From the NCBI GenBank assembly GCA_963786195.1, contig CAWAYH010000010.1:310001-374000 (forward strand): 64,000 nt of DNA, in the 5' to 3' direction. Numbering within the stretch: position 1 is the stretch's first letter; every line of letters begins with the position of its first letter. The notes under the pieces are model-generated. The model worked only from the letters and a program-made list of their open reading frames with translations, was not told the origin of the DNA and ran no database searches. Source of the stretch: CAWAYH01 sp963786195. GTDB lineage: Bacteria > Acidobacteriota > Vicinamibacteria > Vicinamibacterales > 2-12-FULL-66-21. The translations under genes were made by a program, and so were the position numbers. This document shows positions 8,094-16,751 of this stretch, one piece after another.

Positions 8094-9512
8094 TCACCAC
8101 TTGGACAAGATGAAAGACCGGCTGGTCCCCCAGTCATCCCAGCTGTCGACCTGGAGCGAAACCAGCATGAGCCCGTCTTTCCTCAGGATAGGCGTCACCG
8201 TCCACGACAGCGTCCCCTGGGTCCGGCAAAGGGTGTTCAGGAGCTCGCGGACGGTGGTCGGTCCAACCTGCAGGGTGATTGGACGAGCTCGGGCGGCTTC
8301 AGCCTTCAATCGCTCAGGTGAGCCTGGCATCGACCCCCAGCTCTGGCCCACGCCACTGCGCTCCTGACCACCCAAAAGGGCGACGATCCGGTCGAGAATC
8401 GCGTCGACGGTCTCGTCCGAGGCGTTCAACCCGTCTATCGGGCGATCGAGCGGACCCGGTTCACGAAGGTGCAGGGCCGGCTGTACGTCGAATACGCCGG
8501 CCGCATCCACCCACATATACCTCGAGTCCGCCCGCACGATCCGCGTCACGGCTTCGGGTGGCTCGACGGCAGTCAGGTCGAGCATGCCGCCACCTGTCGG
8601 GCGGGGCTCGTCCTGGCTCGCAGGAACCAGTTCAAGGCCGATGCGCACCTTTGCCCGCTTCCCATAGCCGGCCAGCGCCGATCTGATCCCGAGCGTCAGC
8701 GGCAGGGTCATTCTCGCCGGGCCCGAGGGGCTCGACGCGCGCTCACGGGCCGTTCGAACCATCCGGTCCGACAACGCTGTCGCGCTCGCGTCGGGCAGTG
8801 ACAGCGTGAGTCCGACGCCATCGACGTCCCCCTTTTCATCCTGCCGGACTACCCAGGAGAGATCCCCACGCTGGTTGACGATCGCCGTCAGCGCCTCGAT
8901 CAGCGTCGGCCTGTCGAGGCTGAGGCTGATGGCAACGTCGGGCCCCTCGTTCGCTGTGGGAGGCCCGTCCGGGCCAACGGATATCCTGGCTTGCAATCCG
9001 CCGTTCACAATGCCGCCGAGTACCCGATCCGGATCGAGGGCGCGCATGAGCGTGTCGACGGTTCCAGCGAGCGTCGCTCGATCGAAGGCAACGGGAGCCA
9101 ACCGCAGTTGAAGAGGACTCCGGCTGTCGAGCGCACGGACGATGATCCGGCCCTCGGATTCCTCCCACGAGTAACGCGGATCGTCGGCGACGATGCGATT
9201 CAGCGCCTCGCCCAGCTTCAACCCGTTGAGGGGGACCTGCTGATGGGCAGGACGGCCGAGGTCTGTTGAGACGGCTTCTTTTTCAGGCGGCGCTTCCTCG
9301 AGCCCGTAGGGAACCCCGACCGCTGAAAGCACTTGCTGGAGCAGCTCGAACGTAGCCACGCCGCCTGCAGGAATCCGCAGCGCGAGCCCCGGTCCAGTCG
9401 ACCGGATGACGACATCCGCCGCTCGCGGCTGAGTCCCGGCCCGAGCCGGCCAGTTCCCTGACGCGAGAACGCCGGCAAGGACGAGCACTGCCGACGATAC
9501 AGCCGTCGTCAT
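8094..9512 (-). CDS. Secreted protein with about four STN-like repeats, unknown function
   Basis: A 472-aa protein with an intact frame and an N-terminal signal peptide (LVLAGVLASGNWPARA). It contains about four copies of a unit built as an 'EAL..I...D.RYSW....I.V' pattern: LKLGEALNRIVADDPRYSWEE, then TLIEALTAIVNQRGDLSWVV, AVEPPEAVTRIVRADSRYMWV and TTVRELLNTLCRTQGTLSWTV (approximate residues 115, 210, 320 and 430). This resembles the STN (secretin/TonB short N-terminal) fold found in secretins and FecR-type regulators, but there is no secretin pore or receptor. A periplasmic protein-protein interaction role is possible; no specific function is assigned. It stands alone between the Pao operon and ligD. 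Confidence 0.6.
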   Translation of the reverse strand: MTTAVSSAVLVLAGVLASGNWPARAGTQPRAADVVIRSTGPGLALRIPAGGVATFELLQQVLSAVGVPYGLEEAPPEKEAVSTDLGRPAHQQVPLNGLKLGEALNRIVADDPRYSWEESEGRIIVRALDSRSPLQLRLAPVAFDRATLAGTVDTLMRALDPDRVLGGIVNGGLQARISVGPDGPPTANEGPDVAISLSLDRPTLIEALTAIVNQRGDLSWVVRQDEKGDVDGVGLTLSLPDASATALSDRMVRTARERASSPSGPARMTLPLTLGIRSALAGYGKRAKVRIGLELVPASQDEPRPTGGGMLDLTAVEPPEAVTRIVRADSRYMWVDAAGVFDVQPALHLREPGPLDRPIDGLNASDETVDAILDRIVALLGGQERSGVGQSWGSMPGSPERLKAEAARARPITLQVGPTTVRELLNTLCRTQGTLSWTVTPILRKDGLMLVSLQVDSWDDWGTSRSFILSKW

Positions 9513-9567
9513 ATTGCCGATCTTCTCATGACCTCTGCAGATCCGTGTTTTCCGGGTTGTCCGTGGT

Positions 9568-10452
9568 TTAGATCCGCGGCAGCGTTTGCCGGTGACCGAA
9601 GAACTTCGACCAGGGCGCTTTCGCGGCGATCCGGCGCTCGGCCGTGCGGATGTTGAAGACGCCGGGGTTCAGCCGCGGGCTGACCTCGTCCCATCCCAGC
9701 GGCATCGAGACCGGCGCGTGCGGTCGCCAGCGAACGGAAAACGGCGGCGCGATGGTCTGCCCGGACGCGTTGCGCATGACGTCCAGATACACCGGCGCGC
9801 GACGTTTGGCTTTACGCGCTTCCAGCGTGACGAGCTTTGGATGCTGCGCGGCCATCTCCCGGCCGATCGCGACCGCGTACGCCCGCACCTGGTCCTGCGA
9901 CGCGCCGCGCCTGAGCGGCACGAAGACGTGAAGTCCGCGCCCGCCGGATGTCTTCGCAAACGACTCGAGCCCGTGATCCTCGAGGCGATCCCTCAGCAGC
10001 AGCGCCGCGCGCGCGGCCGACTCGAATCCATCCGACGGATCGAGATCGAAGGCGAGCCAGTCCGGGCGATCGAGCTGATCGGTCCGGCTGTTCATCACGT
10101 GCATCGCGATGCAGCCGAGGTTCACGAGCGTCAGCAGCGTCTTCCGGCTCCCGCCGACGATGTAGTCGACGTCGCGCCTGGCGGTCGGTGCGGCAATGCG
10201 CATCGTGGGCACGTTGTCGGGCAGGTTGTCGGGCGCCTGTTTCTGGAAGAAACACTGCGCGCGAATGCCTTCCGGACATCGCTCCATCGTCACCGCGCGG
10301 CCCTTCAGCCACGGGAGGATCTGGGATGCGATGCGGGCGTAGAAACGGGCGAGATCCAGCTTCGTCAGGCCGTCATCCGGCCAGAACAACTTCGACGGGT
10401 GCGTGATGACGGCCCCGCCGAGCCGCACAGGAGCGCCACGGGAGCTGGGCAT
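9568..10452 (-). CDS. ligD: LigD-type NHEJ polymerase/primase domain protein
   Basis: A 294-aa stand-alone PolDom of the archaeo-eukaryotic primase superfamily, which extends or fills DNA ends during bacterial non-homologous end joining. Visible motifs: ITHPSKLFWPDDGLTKLDLA at the start, the metal-binding DLDP in AFDLDPSDG, the phosphate-binding SGGRGLHVFVPL, and the late block APVYLDVMRNASGQTIAPPF with SVRWRPHAPVS. Ligase and phosphoesterase domains of full LigD are absent, and no ku gene lies within the window. The frame is intact. It is transcribed divergently from the Tat aminotransferase gene, with about 137 bp between the starts. Confidence 0.9.
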   Translation of the reverse strand: MPSSRGAPVRLGGAVITHPSKLFWPDDGLTKLDLARFYARIASQILPWLKGRAVTMERCPEGIRAQCFFQKQAPDNLPDNVPTMRIAAPTARRDVDYIVGGSRKTLLTLVNLGCIAMHVMNSRTDQLDRPDWLAFDLDPSDGFESAARAALLLRDRLEDHGLESFAKTSGGRGLHVFVPLRRGASQDQVRAYAVAIGREMAAQHPKLVTLEARKAKRRAPVYLDVMRNASGQTIAPPFSVRWRPHAPVSMPLGWDEVSPRLNPGVFNIRTAERRIAAKAPWSKFFGHRQTLPRI

Positions 10453-10589
10453 GTCGTCCGCAAGAAAGCCGTTCGTGCGGGCCGCTATTGTGCCACCAAT
10501 GGCTGGGGGAATACAGTATCCTCGCGTCGAACAACGGGACGGCCGTTTTCGGAGTGATGTCGCCCTCTTCGAAGTCAGGAGCAGCAGCC

Positions 10590-11916
10590 ATGTTCACGCG
10601 GCGCACATTCCTTCGGACAACCGGAACGGCAGGCATGGCCGCGGTCGCGGCGTTCACGGATCGCGGCCTGGATCGCGTCGCGGCGGCGGGCCGCGCGGTC
10701 GCCGGCCGCGCACCGGCGGAGGTCGCCGTCGACGAAACCTACTGGCGCGAGATCCAGCAGGCCTTCACGCTCGATCGCACGATCATCAATCTCAACAACG
10801 GCGGCTGCTGCCCGAGCCCGCGGGTCGTCCACGAGGCGCTCAAGCGCTATCTCGATCATCTCCAACCAGGCGCCCGTGTACCACATGTGGCAGATCCTCG
10901 AGCCGAACATCGAGACCGTGCGCCGGCGGCTCGCGGCGGAGTTCGGCTGCGATCCCGAGGAGCTGGCGATCACGCGCAACGCGAGCGAGGCGCTGCAGAT
11001 CGCGCAGCTCGGCATCGATCTGAAGGCCGGCGACGAAGTCGTCACGACCAACCAGGACTACGGCCGGATGCTCGACACGTGGGAGCAGCGCGTCCGGCGC
11101 GACGGCATCAAGCTCACGAAGATCTCGTTTCCGGTGCCGCCGAAGTCGATGGACGATCTCGCCGACCGGCTGATCGGCGCGATCACGCCGGCGACGAAGG
11201 TCCTGCACTTCTGCCACATCACGAACCTGACCGGGCAGATCTTCCCGGTCAAGCGGATCTGCGACGAGGCGCGGCGGCGCGGCATCAAGACCGTCGTCGA
11301 CGGCGCGCACGCGTTCGCGCACTTTCCCGTTCAAAGCGAGGGACCTCGGCTGCGACTACTACGGCACCAGCCTGCACAAGTGGCTGCTCGCGCCCATCGG
11401 CACCGGCTTCCTTTACGTCCGGCGCGAGAACATCGCGTCGCTCTGGCCGCTGACGCCGGCGCGGCGCAGTCCACGACGAACGACATCCGCAAGTTCGAGG
11501 AGATCGGGACGCATCCGGCAGCGAACCACAACGCGATCGCCGAGGCGCTGACGCTTCCACGAAGGCATCGGCATCGAGCGGAAGGCCGCGCGCCTGCGCT
11601 ACCTGCGGGATCGGTGGGCGACCCGGCTGGCGACAGAACCCGAAGATCAGGATCCACACCAACCTCGATCCGGCGCACTCGTGCGCGATCGGCACCGTGC
11701 AGATCGTCGGCGTGCCGACGGCGAAGGTCGTCGCGCGACTGTGGGAGCGCTGGCGGATCATCGCCACGCCGATCGTCCACGCCGAGTACGAAGGCGCGCG
11801 CGTCACCCCGAACGTCTACACGACGCTGGAGGAAGTCGACACGTTTGCGGCGGCGATGGAAGACATCGCCACGCAGGGGCATCGAACTAACAGCGGAGTC
11901 GTTGCTCAGCGAATAG
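10590..11916 (+). CDS. Tat-signal class V PLP aminotransferase-fold protein, frameshifted
   Basis: Fold-type I PLP enzyme related to class V aminotransferases and cysteine desulfurases. The ATG at 10590 opens a twin-arginine signal (MFTRRTFLRTTGTAGMAAV), indicating export or a residual Tat leader. It is followed by TIINLNNGGCCPSPRVVHEAL. After a frame change come ELAITRNASEALQIAQLG, GDEVVTTNQDYGRML, VDGAHAFAHFP (the PLP-N1 Asp) and the Schiff-base Lys in a third frame (GTSLHKWLLAPIGTGF). The end, ELTAESLLSE, stops at 11916. Frame changes lie near 10868, 11335, 11455, 11565, 11635 and 11875. The reaction is unknown; isopenicillin-N epimerase-like annotations are common for this group. Confidence 0.8.
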
Positions 11917-12110
11917 ACCGTCAGACCCGCGGAGTCTCGAGTGGGGCTGGTGAGAGACTGTGGCCGCTGGTGAGTCGACCGGAGAGCGGAACGCGAAGCA
12001 CCCTGCGAAAGTGCTGACGTTTAATCATGGACGCCGGTACCGGACCAGCCCGGCACGGCCCCAGCGATCCGCCCCCGGTCCACCGCAGCGGTACACAGGG
12101 AAATCCACCA

Positions 12111-12145
12111 CCGCGGAACCCCGGACGGGAGGCGGGGTTCCGCGG
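12111..12145 (-). terminator. Strong GC hairpin downstream of the OmpA-like gene
   Basis: A perfect 12-bp stem (CCGCGGAACCCC at 12111-12122 with GGGGTTCCGCGG at 12134-12145) closes an 11-nt loop. It lies 21 nt past the minus-strand stop at 12166. There is no T-run, so it could be a weak terminator or a 3'-end stabiliser. The rest of the gap 11917-12165 shows nothing else recognisable. Confidence 0.5.
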
Positions 12146-12165
12146 GGTGGACAGGTGACTCGCGT

Positions 12166-12842
12166 TTAGGCGAGCACCTTGATGACGACGCGGCGGTTCT
12201 GCGCACGGCCGTCGCTGGTCTTGTTCGGCGCAATCGGCTTCTCTTCGCCGTAGCTGATCACGTTGATCTTGTGGAGCGGCACCTGGTGCTGTCTCGTAGA
12301 TGTAGCGCTTCACGTTCTCCGCGCGCTCGAGCCCGAGCTTGATAGTTGATGTCCTTCGCGCCGCGTTGTCCGTGTGACCTTCGATCTCGATGTAGGCGCC
12401 GTTCGGATTCGCCTTCAGCTGCTGCACGAGCTGATCGATCTCGCCTGACGTCACGTCTCGGGCATCGCCGCCTGACCGAACTTGAAGTTGCCCTTGTCTT
12501 CGCTCAGCACGACTTCGTAGACGAGCCGCTTCGACAGCCTTCTCGATCGCGTCGGCGCGCGTCGTTCGACCGCATCCGCGGCCGCGCGCGCTTCGTCAGC
12601 GCGCTGCCCGGCGGCGGCGGCCTTCTGATCGCGCCGCGGCAGCCTTCTGATCGACTTCACCGATCTCTGGCTTCGTTGGCGCGCGTCCGCTCCTGGGTCT
12701 CTTCGACCGACTTCGCGAGCGTGTCGACCTTCGTCGTTGACCTGCCCGACTTCGCCTCGCACGAACTTCTTCGTCGCGCACGCCGTGGTGCCACCAAGCG
12801 CCAGCGCGAGCACCGGAACCGCCACGCACGAACTCTCTTCAT
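12166..12842 (-). CDS. OmpA-family envelope protein, frameshifted
   Basis: The ATG at 12842 gives MKRVRA; after an indel it continues VPVLALALGGTTACATKKFV (signal peptide, possibly a lipoprotein with a weak lipobox ending at Cys). A Lys/Glu/Ala-rich coiled coil follows (KVDTLAKSVEETQERTRANE, then repeated QKAAAA units). The OmpA peptidoglycan-binding domain comes last: LVYEVVLSEDKGNFKFGQA, GAYIEIEGHTDNAA with the diagnostic GHTD, LGLERAENVKRYIYE, and the end RVVIKVLA before the stop at 12166. About six indels are spread over the gene. Expected role: non-covalent anchoring of the envelope to peptidoglycan. Confidence 0.8.
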
Positions 12843-12928
12843 GATGTCCTCCGTCTATAGTCGCACGAATCCGCTGCACCCGACCGCCTCGCTTATGAGA
12901 TCCCGGCTACCGACGTCGGCTGTCAGCC

Positions 12929-13937
12929 TCACCTGATCCAGTCCCGGACCGACGTACGACCGCCGCCAGCGGAGTACCCGCTTCGCGCACGCACGACGTG
13001 GTCTGCGATTGCGCGCCCGCACTTCCAGCGGCCTCCAGCCTGCTCTCGCCGACGCTTCGAACGCCAGCAGGTACTGGTGCCGCAGCTCGCCCACGATCTG
13101 CCGTCGCGGCGATGCTCGCATGCGCCGGCGCGCTCGCCGATGAAGCAGCTCACCGCCCGTCCACCGCGCCAGGTCCGTCAGAGCCGCTGCTCATCGACCC
13201 CGTGCCGTGTCCGTCGTGTCCGCGGATCGTCGATCGCCGACATCACCGCGACGATGTAGACCGGGATGTCGATGCTGCTCGCAATCGCCGGATACCTTCG
13301 GCCGCCGTCAAGCGGCTCTTCGTGTCGATGCCGTCGGTCAGCACCACGACGCGCCGCTCGCTGCGGCAATCCGGCCATCGCCGCCGCCGATTTCCGCCGC
13401 CACCGTCCTCGCCGTTTCCGCGATCGCGTCGTACAGCGACGTCTGACCGAACGGCGGATTCGACGTTCTCGAGTCGCGGTCTCGAGACGCCGCGAAGTCC
13501 GACGTGAACTCCGTGACGCGCTGCGAGCCGCGTGTCGAACGAAAACAGCGCCGCCTGATCGCCCTTCTTCAAAGCACTGAACAGGTGCCGCGCCGCCTGC
13601 TGCGCGTCGACGGCCTTCGTGCCCACCCGCATGCTGCCGCTGACGTCGAACAGCACCGCCAGCTTGATCGGCCCGTCCGCTTCAGTCTGGAAGCCGACGA
13701 TCGGCCTGCCGCTCGCCCCCCTCGACGACGATGAAGTCGTCACGCTGGAAGGTCGGGCACGAATCGCCCCTTGCGATCGCGCACGACCGCCGCGACGGAA
13801 ACGAGATCGACCGAAGACCTGAACTTCGGCGCCGGCTCCGTTGCGGGCGGCGGCACCGTGGAGCCTTGCGCGCCTGCCAGCCCGGCCGACAGCAGCAGTG
13901 CTGCTGCGGCGGCGAGGACGGCCCGACGCCCCAACAT
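12929..13937 (-). CDS. VWFA-related secreted protein, frameshifted
   Basis: The ATG at 13937 (MLGRRAVLAAAAALLLSAGL) starts a signal peptide. KFRSSVDLVSVAAVVRDRKG follows, a strand-rich N-terminal domain typical of acidobacterial 'VWFA-related' proteins. After a frame change comes the von Willebrand A domain with a perfect MIDAS start, LAVLFDVSGSMRVG (DxSxS). It continues with AARHLFSALKKGDQAALFSF and, in later frames, VVVLTDGIDTKSRLTAAEG. The C-terminus, reconstructed over a last frame change near 13010, is ELRHQYLLAFEAS then ADHVVRARSGYSA and the stop at 12929. The protein is about 335 aa. Metal-dependent adhesion or protein binding outside the cytoplasm is expected; the partner is unknown. 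Confidence 0.78.
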
Positions 13938-14141
13938 GAGCCGTCTACATACCAAAGAGCCTGCCAGTGAGTAAGTCGCTGATTTTATTGGAGATAACAT
14001 AGTTGTCGTTCCGCTAACGGCGTACGTTCTTGCCGATCAGCATGTAGAAATTACGCGATCTCTGAAATCCGCGCCTGTCATTTCTACAAGCGCCGGGCTG
14101 GCGTTCAAAAGCCCTCGCGTTTACCTGTAAGATTCGGCGGA

Positions 14142-15384
14142 ATGAGCGGCCGCACAGCTTCCTCGATTCCGGTCGCCACGCGCGTCGGCGGGCTTCGTCT
14201 ACGCCATCCGCAATATCGTGGCGGAGGCTCGAAAGGTTGAGGCCGCCGGCCGACACGTCCGCTACCTCAATATCGGCGACCCGATCACGTTCGGATTCAA
14301 GACCCCGCCACACCTCATCGAGGCCGTCGAGCGGGCGATGCGCGACGGCCACAATGGCTACGCGCCCTCGGTCGGCATCCTGCCGGCACGTGAGGCGGTC
14401 GCGGCCGAATGCGCCCGGCGCGGCATGCCGCTGACGCCCGATCGCGTGGTGATTACCTCCGGCACGTCGGAGGGCATCGAGCTGACGCTCACCGCCCTGG
14501 CCGAAGCGGGCGACGAGGTGCTCGTCCCGGTTCCGACCTATCCGCTATACACGGCGGTCCTCGCGAAGATTGGCGCGCGGCCGGTTTTCTACCGCACCGA
14601 TCCTGCCCGCGGCTGGCTGCCCGACCTCGATCACATTCGCGGAGCCTGATCACGCCGGCGACGCGGGCGCTCGTGGTGATCGATCCGAACAACCCGACCG
14701 GCGCGACTTATCCCGACTGACGTCCGGCGCGACGCTTGTGGAGCTTGCCGACCGCCACAACTTCCCGCTGCTCGCCGACGAGGTCTACGCGGATCTCGCC
14801 TTCGAGGGCCCGGTGCCGGCGCATCGCGGCGCAGAACCCCGACGCGCCCGTCATCACCTTCTCATCGCTGTCGAAGGCGTATCTGGCGCCGGGCTGGCGC
14901 GCGGGGTGGATGGCGGTCGGCCGAACCGATCGGCTCGACGAGGTGCTTGCCGGCGATCAAGAAGCTGGCGGACGGCCGACTCTGCGCAACCGGGCCGATG
15001 GAACACGCGATCGTCGCCGCGCTCAACGGCGATCGGTCGCATCAGGCAGGCGTTTCGTGACGCGCTGCGCGAGCGCGGCGAGTTGACGACGCGGCGGCTG
15101 AACGCGCATCGCCGGGCATCACCGCTGTCGCGCCGACAGCCGCCTTCTACTCGATGCCGCGCGTCGCGCTGCCACCCGGGGTGACCGACGCGGACTACGT
15201 GCTGGCGCTGCTCCGCGCGACCGGCGTGTTGTGCGTGTACGGCTCGGGCTTCGGCACCGCGCCGCAGGACGGCTTCTTCCGGGTCGTCTTCCTCGCGCCG
15301 CCGCGAGAGCTGTCCGAGATCTACGACGCGATCGCCCAGTTCACGGAGCAGTTCCTCACGGACCATCTACGGGCTCGGCCGTAG
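14142..15384 (+). CDS. Class I/II aminotransferase (alanine aminotransferase AlaA-like), frameshifted
   Basis: PLP-dependent fold-type I aminotransferase of about 410 aa. In order: FVYAIRNIVAEARKVEAAGR, YLNIGDPITFGFKTPPHLIE (substrate-binding N-terminal arm), GHNGYAPSVGILPAREAVA, VVITSGTSEGIELTLTALAE, VVIDPNNPTGATYP, LADEVYADLAFEGP, and the PLP Lys in TFSSLSKAYLAPGWRAGWM. The C-terminal domain is YVLALLRATGVLCVYGSGF to the stop at 15384. The order and the GDP/NNPTGA/SKAY blocks match AlaA/AspC-like enzymes that use alanine or glutamate with 2-oxoacids. Indels occur near 14205, 14648, 14722, 14830, 14958, 15028 and 15100; no domain is lost. Confidence 0.85.
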
Positions 15385-15458
15385 ACATCTACGCGCCGTC
15401 ACGGCCCGGCTGAACCAGCTCCGGCTCGTGATCGTCTCTTCGTAGGTGCGGTAGCTGC

Positions 15459-16628
15459 ATGCCAACCCAGTCCTCGGCTTCCGATCGTGCGCGCGAGTGG
15501 TTCCACACTTACACCCGCGATCTGTCGTCCGACGATATACAACGCCTCTTCACGGACGACACCAGGGACGCGTACGACTATTTCGCGCGAGGCATCGACG
15601 AGGACGAGCTGTCGAAGCTTCCCTGGTGGCAGCGCGCGGCGCTCAGATTCCGTCGGGTCTTCGTCGCATTCACGCTCAGGCTGCCGCCGGCGCGACGGGC
15701 GCTGTATTTCGCCGCGCTCGTCATCGCCATCCTCGGACTGCTGAGGCTCTTCCAGGGGTTCGCAAGAGTTCTCATCCCGCTGGGGACACCGTTCTTTCAG
15801 GTCGGTGTGTTCCTTCCCGTCTGGGCGCCTGGCACATTCGCGCTCATCGTGAGCCTCGTGCTCGTCAATCTGCTCGTGCTGCTCGAGGTCGCCGACCGCC
15901 TGTCGCTCAAGGGCGAGCTCGAGGTTGCGAGAGAGATCCAGCTGGCGCTGCTCCCTCGCGGCACGTACTCGACGCGGGGCAGCGACGTTCACGGCGCGAC
16001 GAAACCGGCCAACACCGTCGGGGGAGATTTCTACGACGTGCTGCCGCAGCCCGACGGCACGGTGGTCCTGACGCTCGGCGACGTCGCGGGGAAAGGGAGT
16101 CCGGCGGCGCTGCTGATGGCGCTGCTCCTCGCGTCGTTGCGGACGCTCGTCGAGGAACGGCTCGAGGCGCCAACGCTCGTCGCGCGGCTCAACGTCCAGA
16201 TCTGCCGGCACAGCCCCGCCTCGCGCTTCATCACGCTGGTCTACGTGATCTACGACCCGTCAACGGGCGACCTGACCTACGTCAACGCCGGACAGAACCC
16301 GCCGCTCATCCGGCGCGCGAACGGCCGGTTCGAACGGCTGCAGGGAACCGGCATCGCGCTCGGACTGTTCGAGAACTCCGAGTACTCGGCCGCGCGGACG
16401 CGCCTCGATCCCGGCGACCTGCTCGTGTTTTACAGCGATGGGATCACGGAGGCGGAAAACCCCGCCGGCCAACCGCTCGAGGAGGGTGGGCTCGAACAGA
16501 TTGTCGAGCTGCACGCGGCGAAGCCCCCTGGCGCGATCGTGACCGAAGTGCTCGCGGCCGTCGAAGCCCATGCCCGGCGGCCACGGTTCGCCGACGATCT
16601 GACGTTATTGATATTGAAGCGATCCTGA
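15459..16628 (+). CDS. Membrane-bound SpoIIE/RsbU-type PP2C phosphatase
   Basis: 389 aa, intact. Residues 1-75 are soluble and acidic/amphipathic (DDIQRLFTDDTRDAYDYFAR). Two membrane helices follow at about 80-98 (LYFAALVIAILGLLRLF) and 122-142 (FALIVSLVLVNLLVLLEV). Residues about 148-389 form the phosphatase: EVAREIQLALLPRG (linker and switch helix), NTVGGDFYDVLPQPDG with the metal-binding GGDFYD, LTLGDVAGKGSPAALLMALL, LTYVNAGQNPPLIRR, LVFYSDGITEAENPAG and the closing ADDLTLLILKR with the second metal Asp. Such enzymes dephosphorylate anti-sigma-factor antagonists of the SpoIIAA/RsbV type. No anti-anti-sigma gene lies in the window. Confidence 0.9.
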   Translation: MPTQSSASDRAREWFHTYTRDLSSDDIQRLFTDDTRDAYDYFARGIDEDELSKLPWWQRAALRFRRVFVAFTLRLPPARRALYFAALVIAILGLLRLFQGFARVLIPLGTPFFQVGVFLPVWAPGTFALIVSLVLVNLLVLLEVADRLSLKGELEVAREIQLALLPRGTYSTRGSDVHGATKPANTVGGDFYDVLPQPDGTVVLTLGDVAGKGSPAALLMALLLASLRTLVEERLEAPTLVARLNVQICRHSPASRFITLVYVIYDPSTGDLTYVNAGQNPPLIRRANGRFERLQGTGIALGLFENSEYSAARTRLDPGDLLVFYSDGITEAENPAGQPLEEGGLEQIVELHAAKPPGAIVTEVLAAVEAHARRPRFADDLTLLILKRS

Positions 16629-16713
16629 AGGTGCTGGAGGTGCTGAAGGTGCTGTTCGTCCCGCAGCTCGTCCCAGCACCAGCACCTTCAGCACCTTCAG
16701 CACCTTCAGCACT
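16625..16713. repeat. Self-complementary CTGAAGGTG/CAGCACCTT satellite hairpin
   Basis: The left arm (16625-16653) has near-tandem CTGAAGGTG / GTGCTGGAG units. After a 20-nt spacer the right arm (16674-16713) has the reverse-complement units CAGCACCTT repeated four times. The two arms can form a stem of up to about 28 bp. It follows the phosphatase stop at 16628 by overlapping its last codons and may terminate transcription. It also looks like a mobile or expanding microsatellite. Confidence 0.75.
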
Positions 16714-16751
16714 TTCCGATTGTTAGCCCCGGCCGGCCGGCGGGGTCTAAA

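Noticed and set aside
11960..12169. Small frames in the gap between the Tat aminotransferase and OmpA genes
   Set aside because: No start context and no family; the stretch is mainly the GC hairpin and non-coding sequence.
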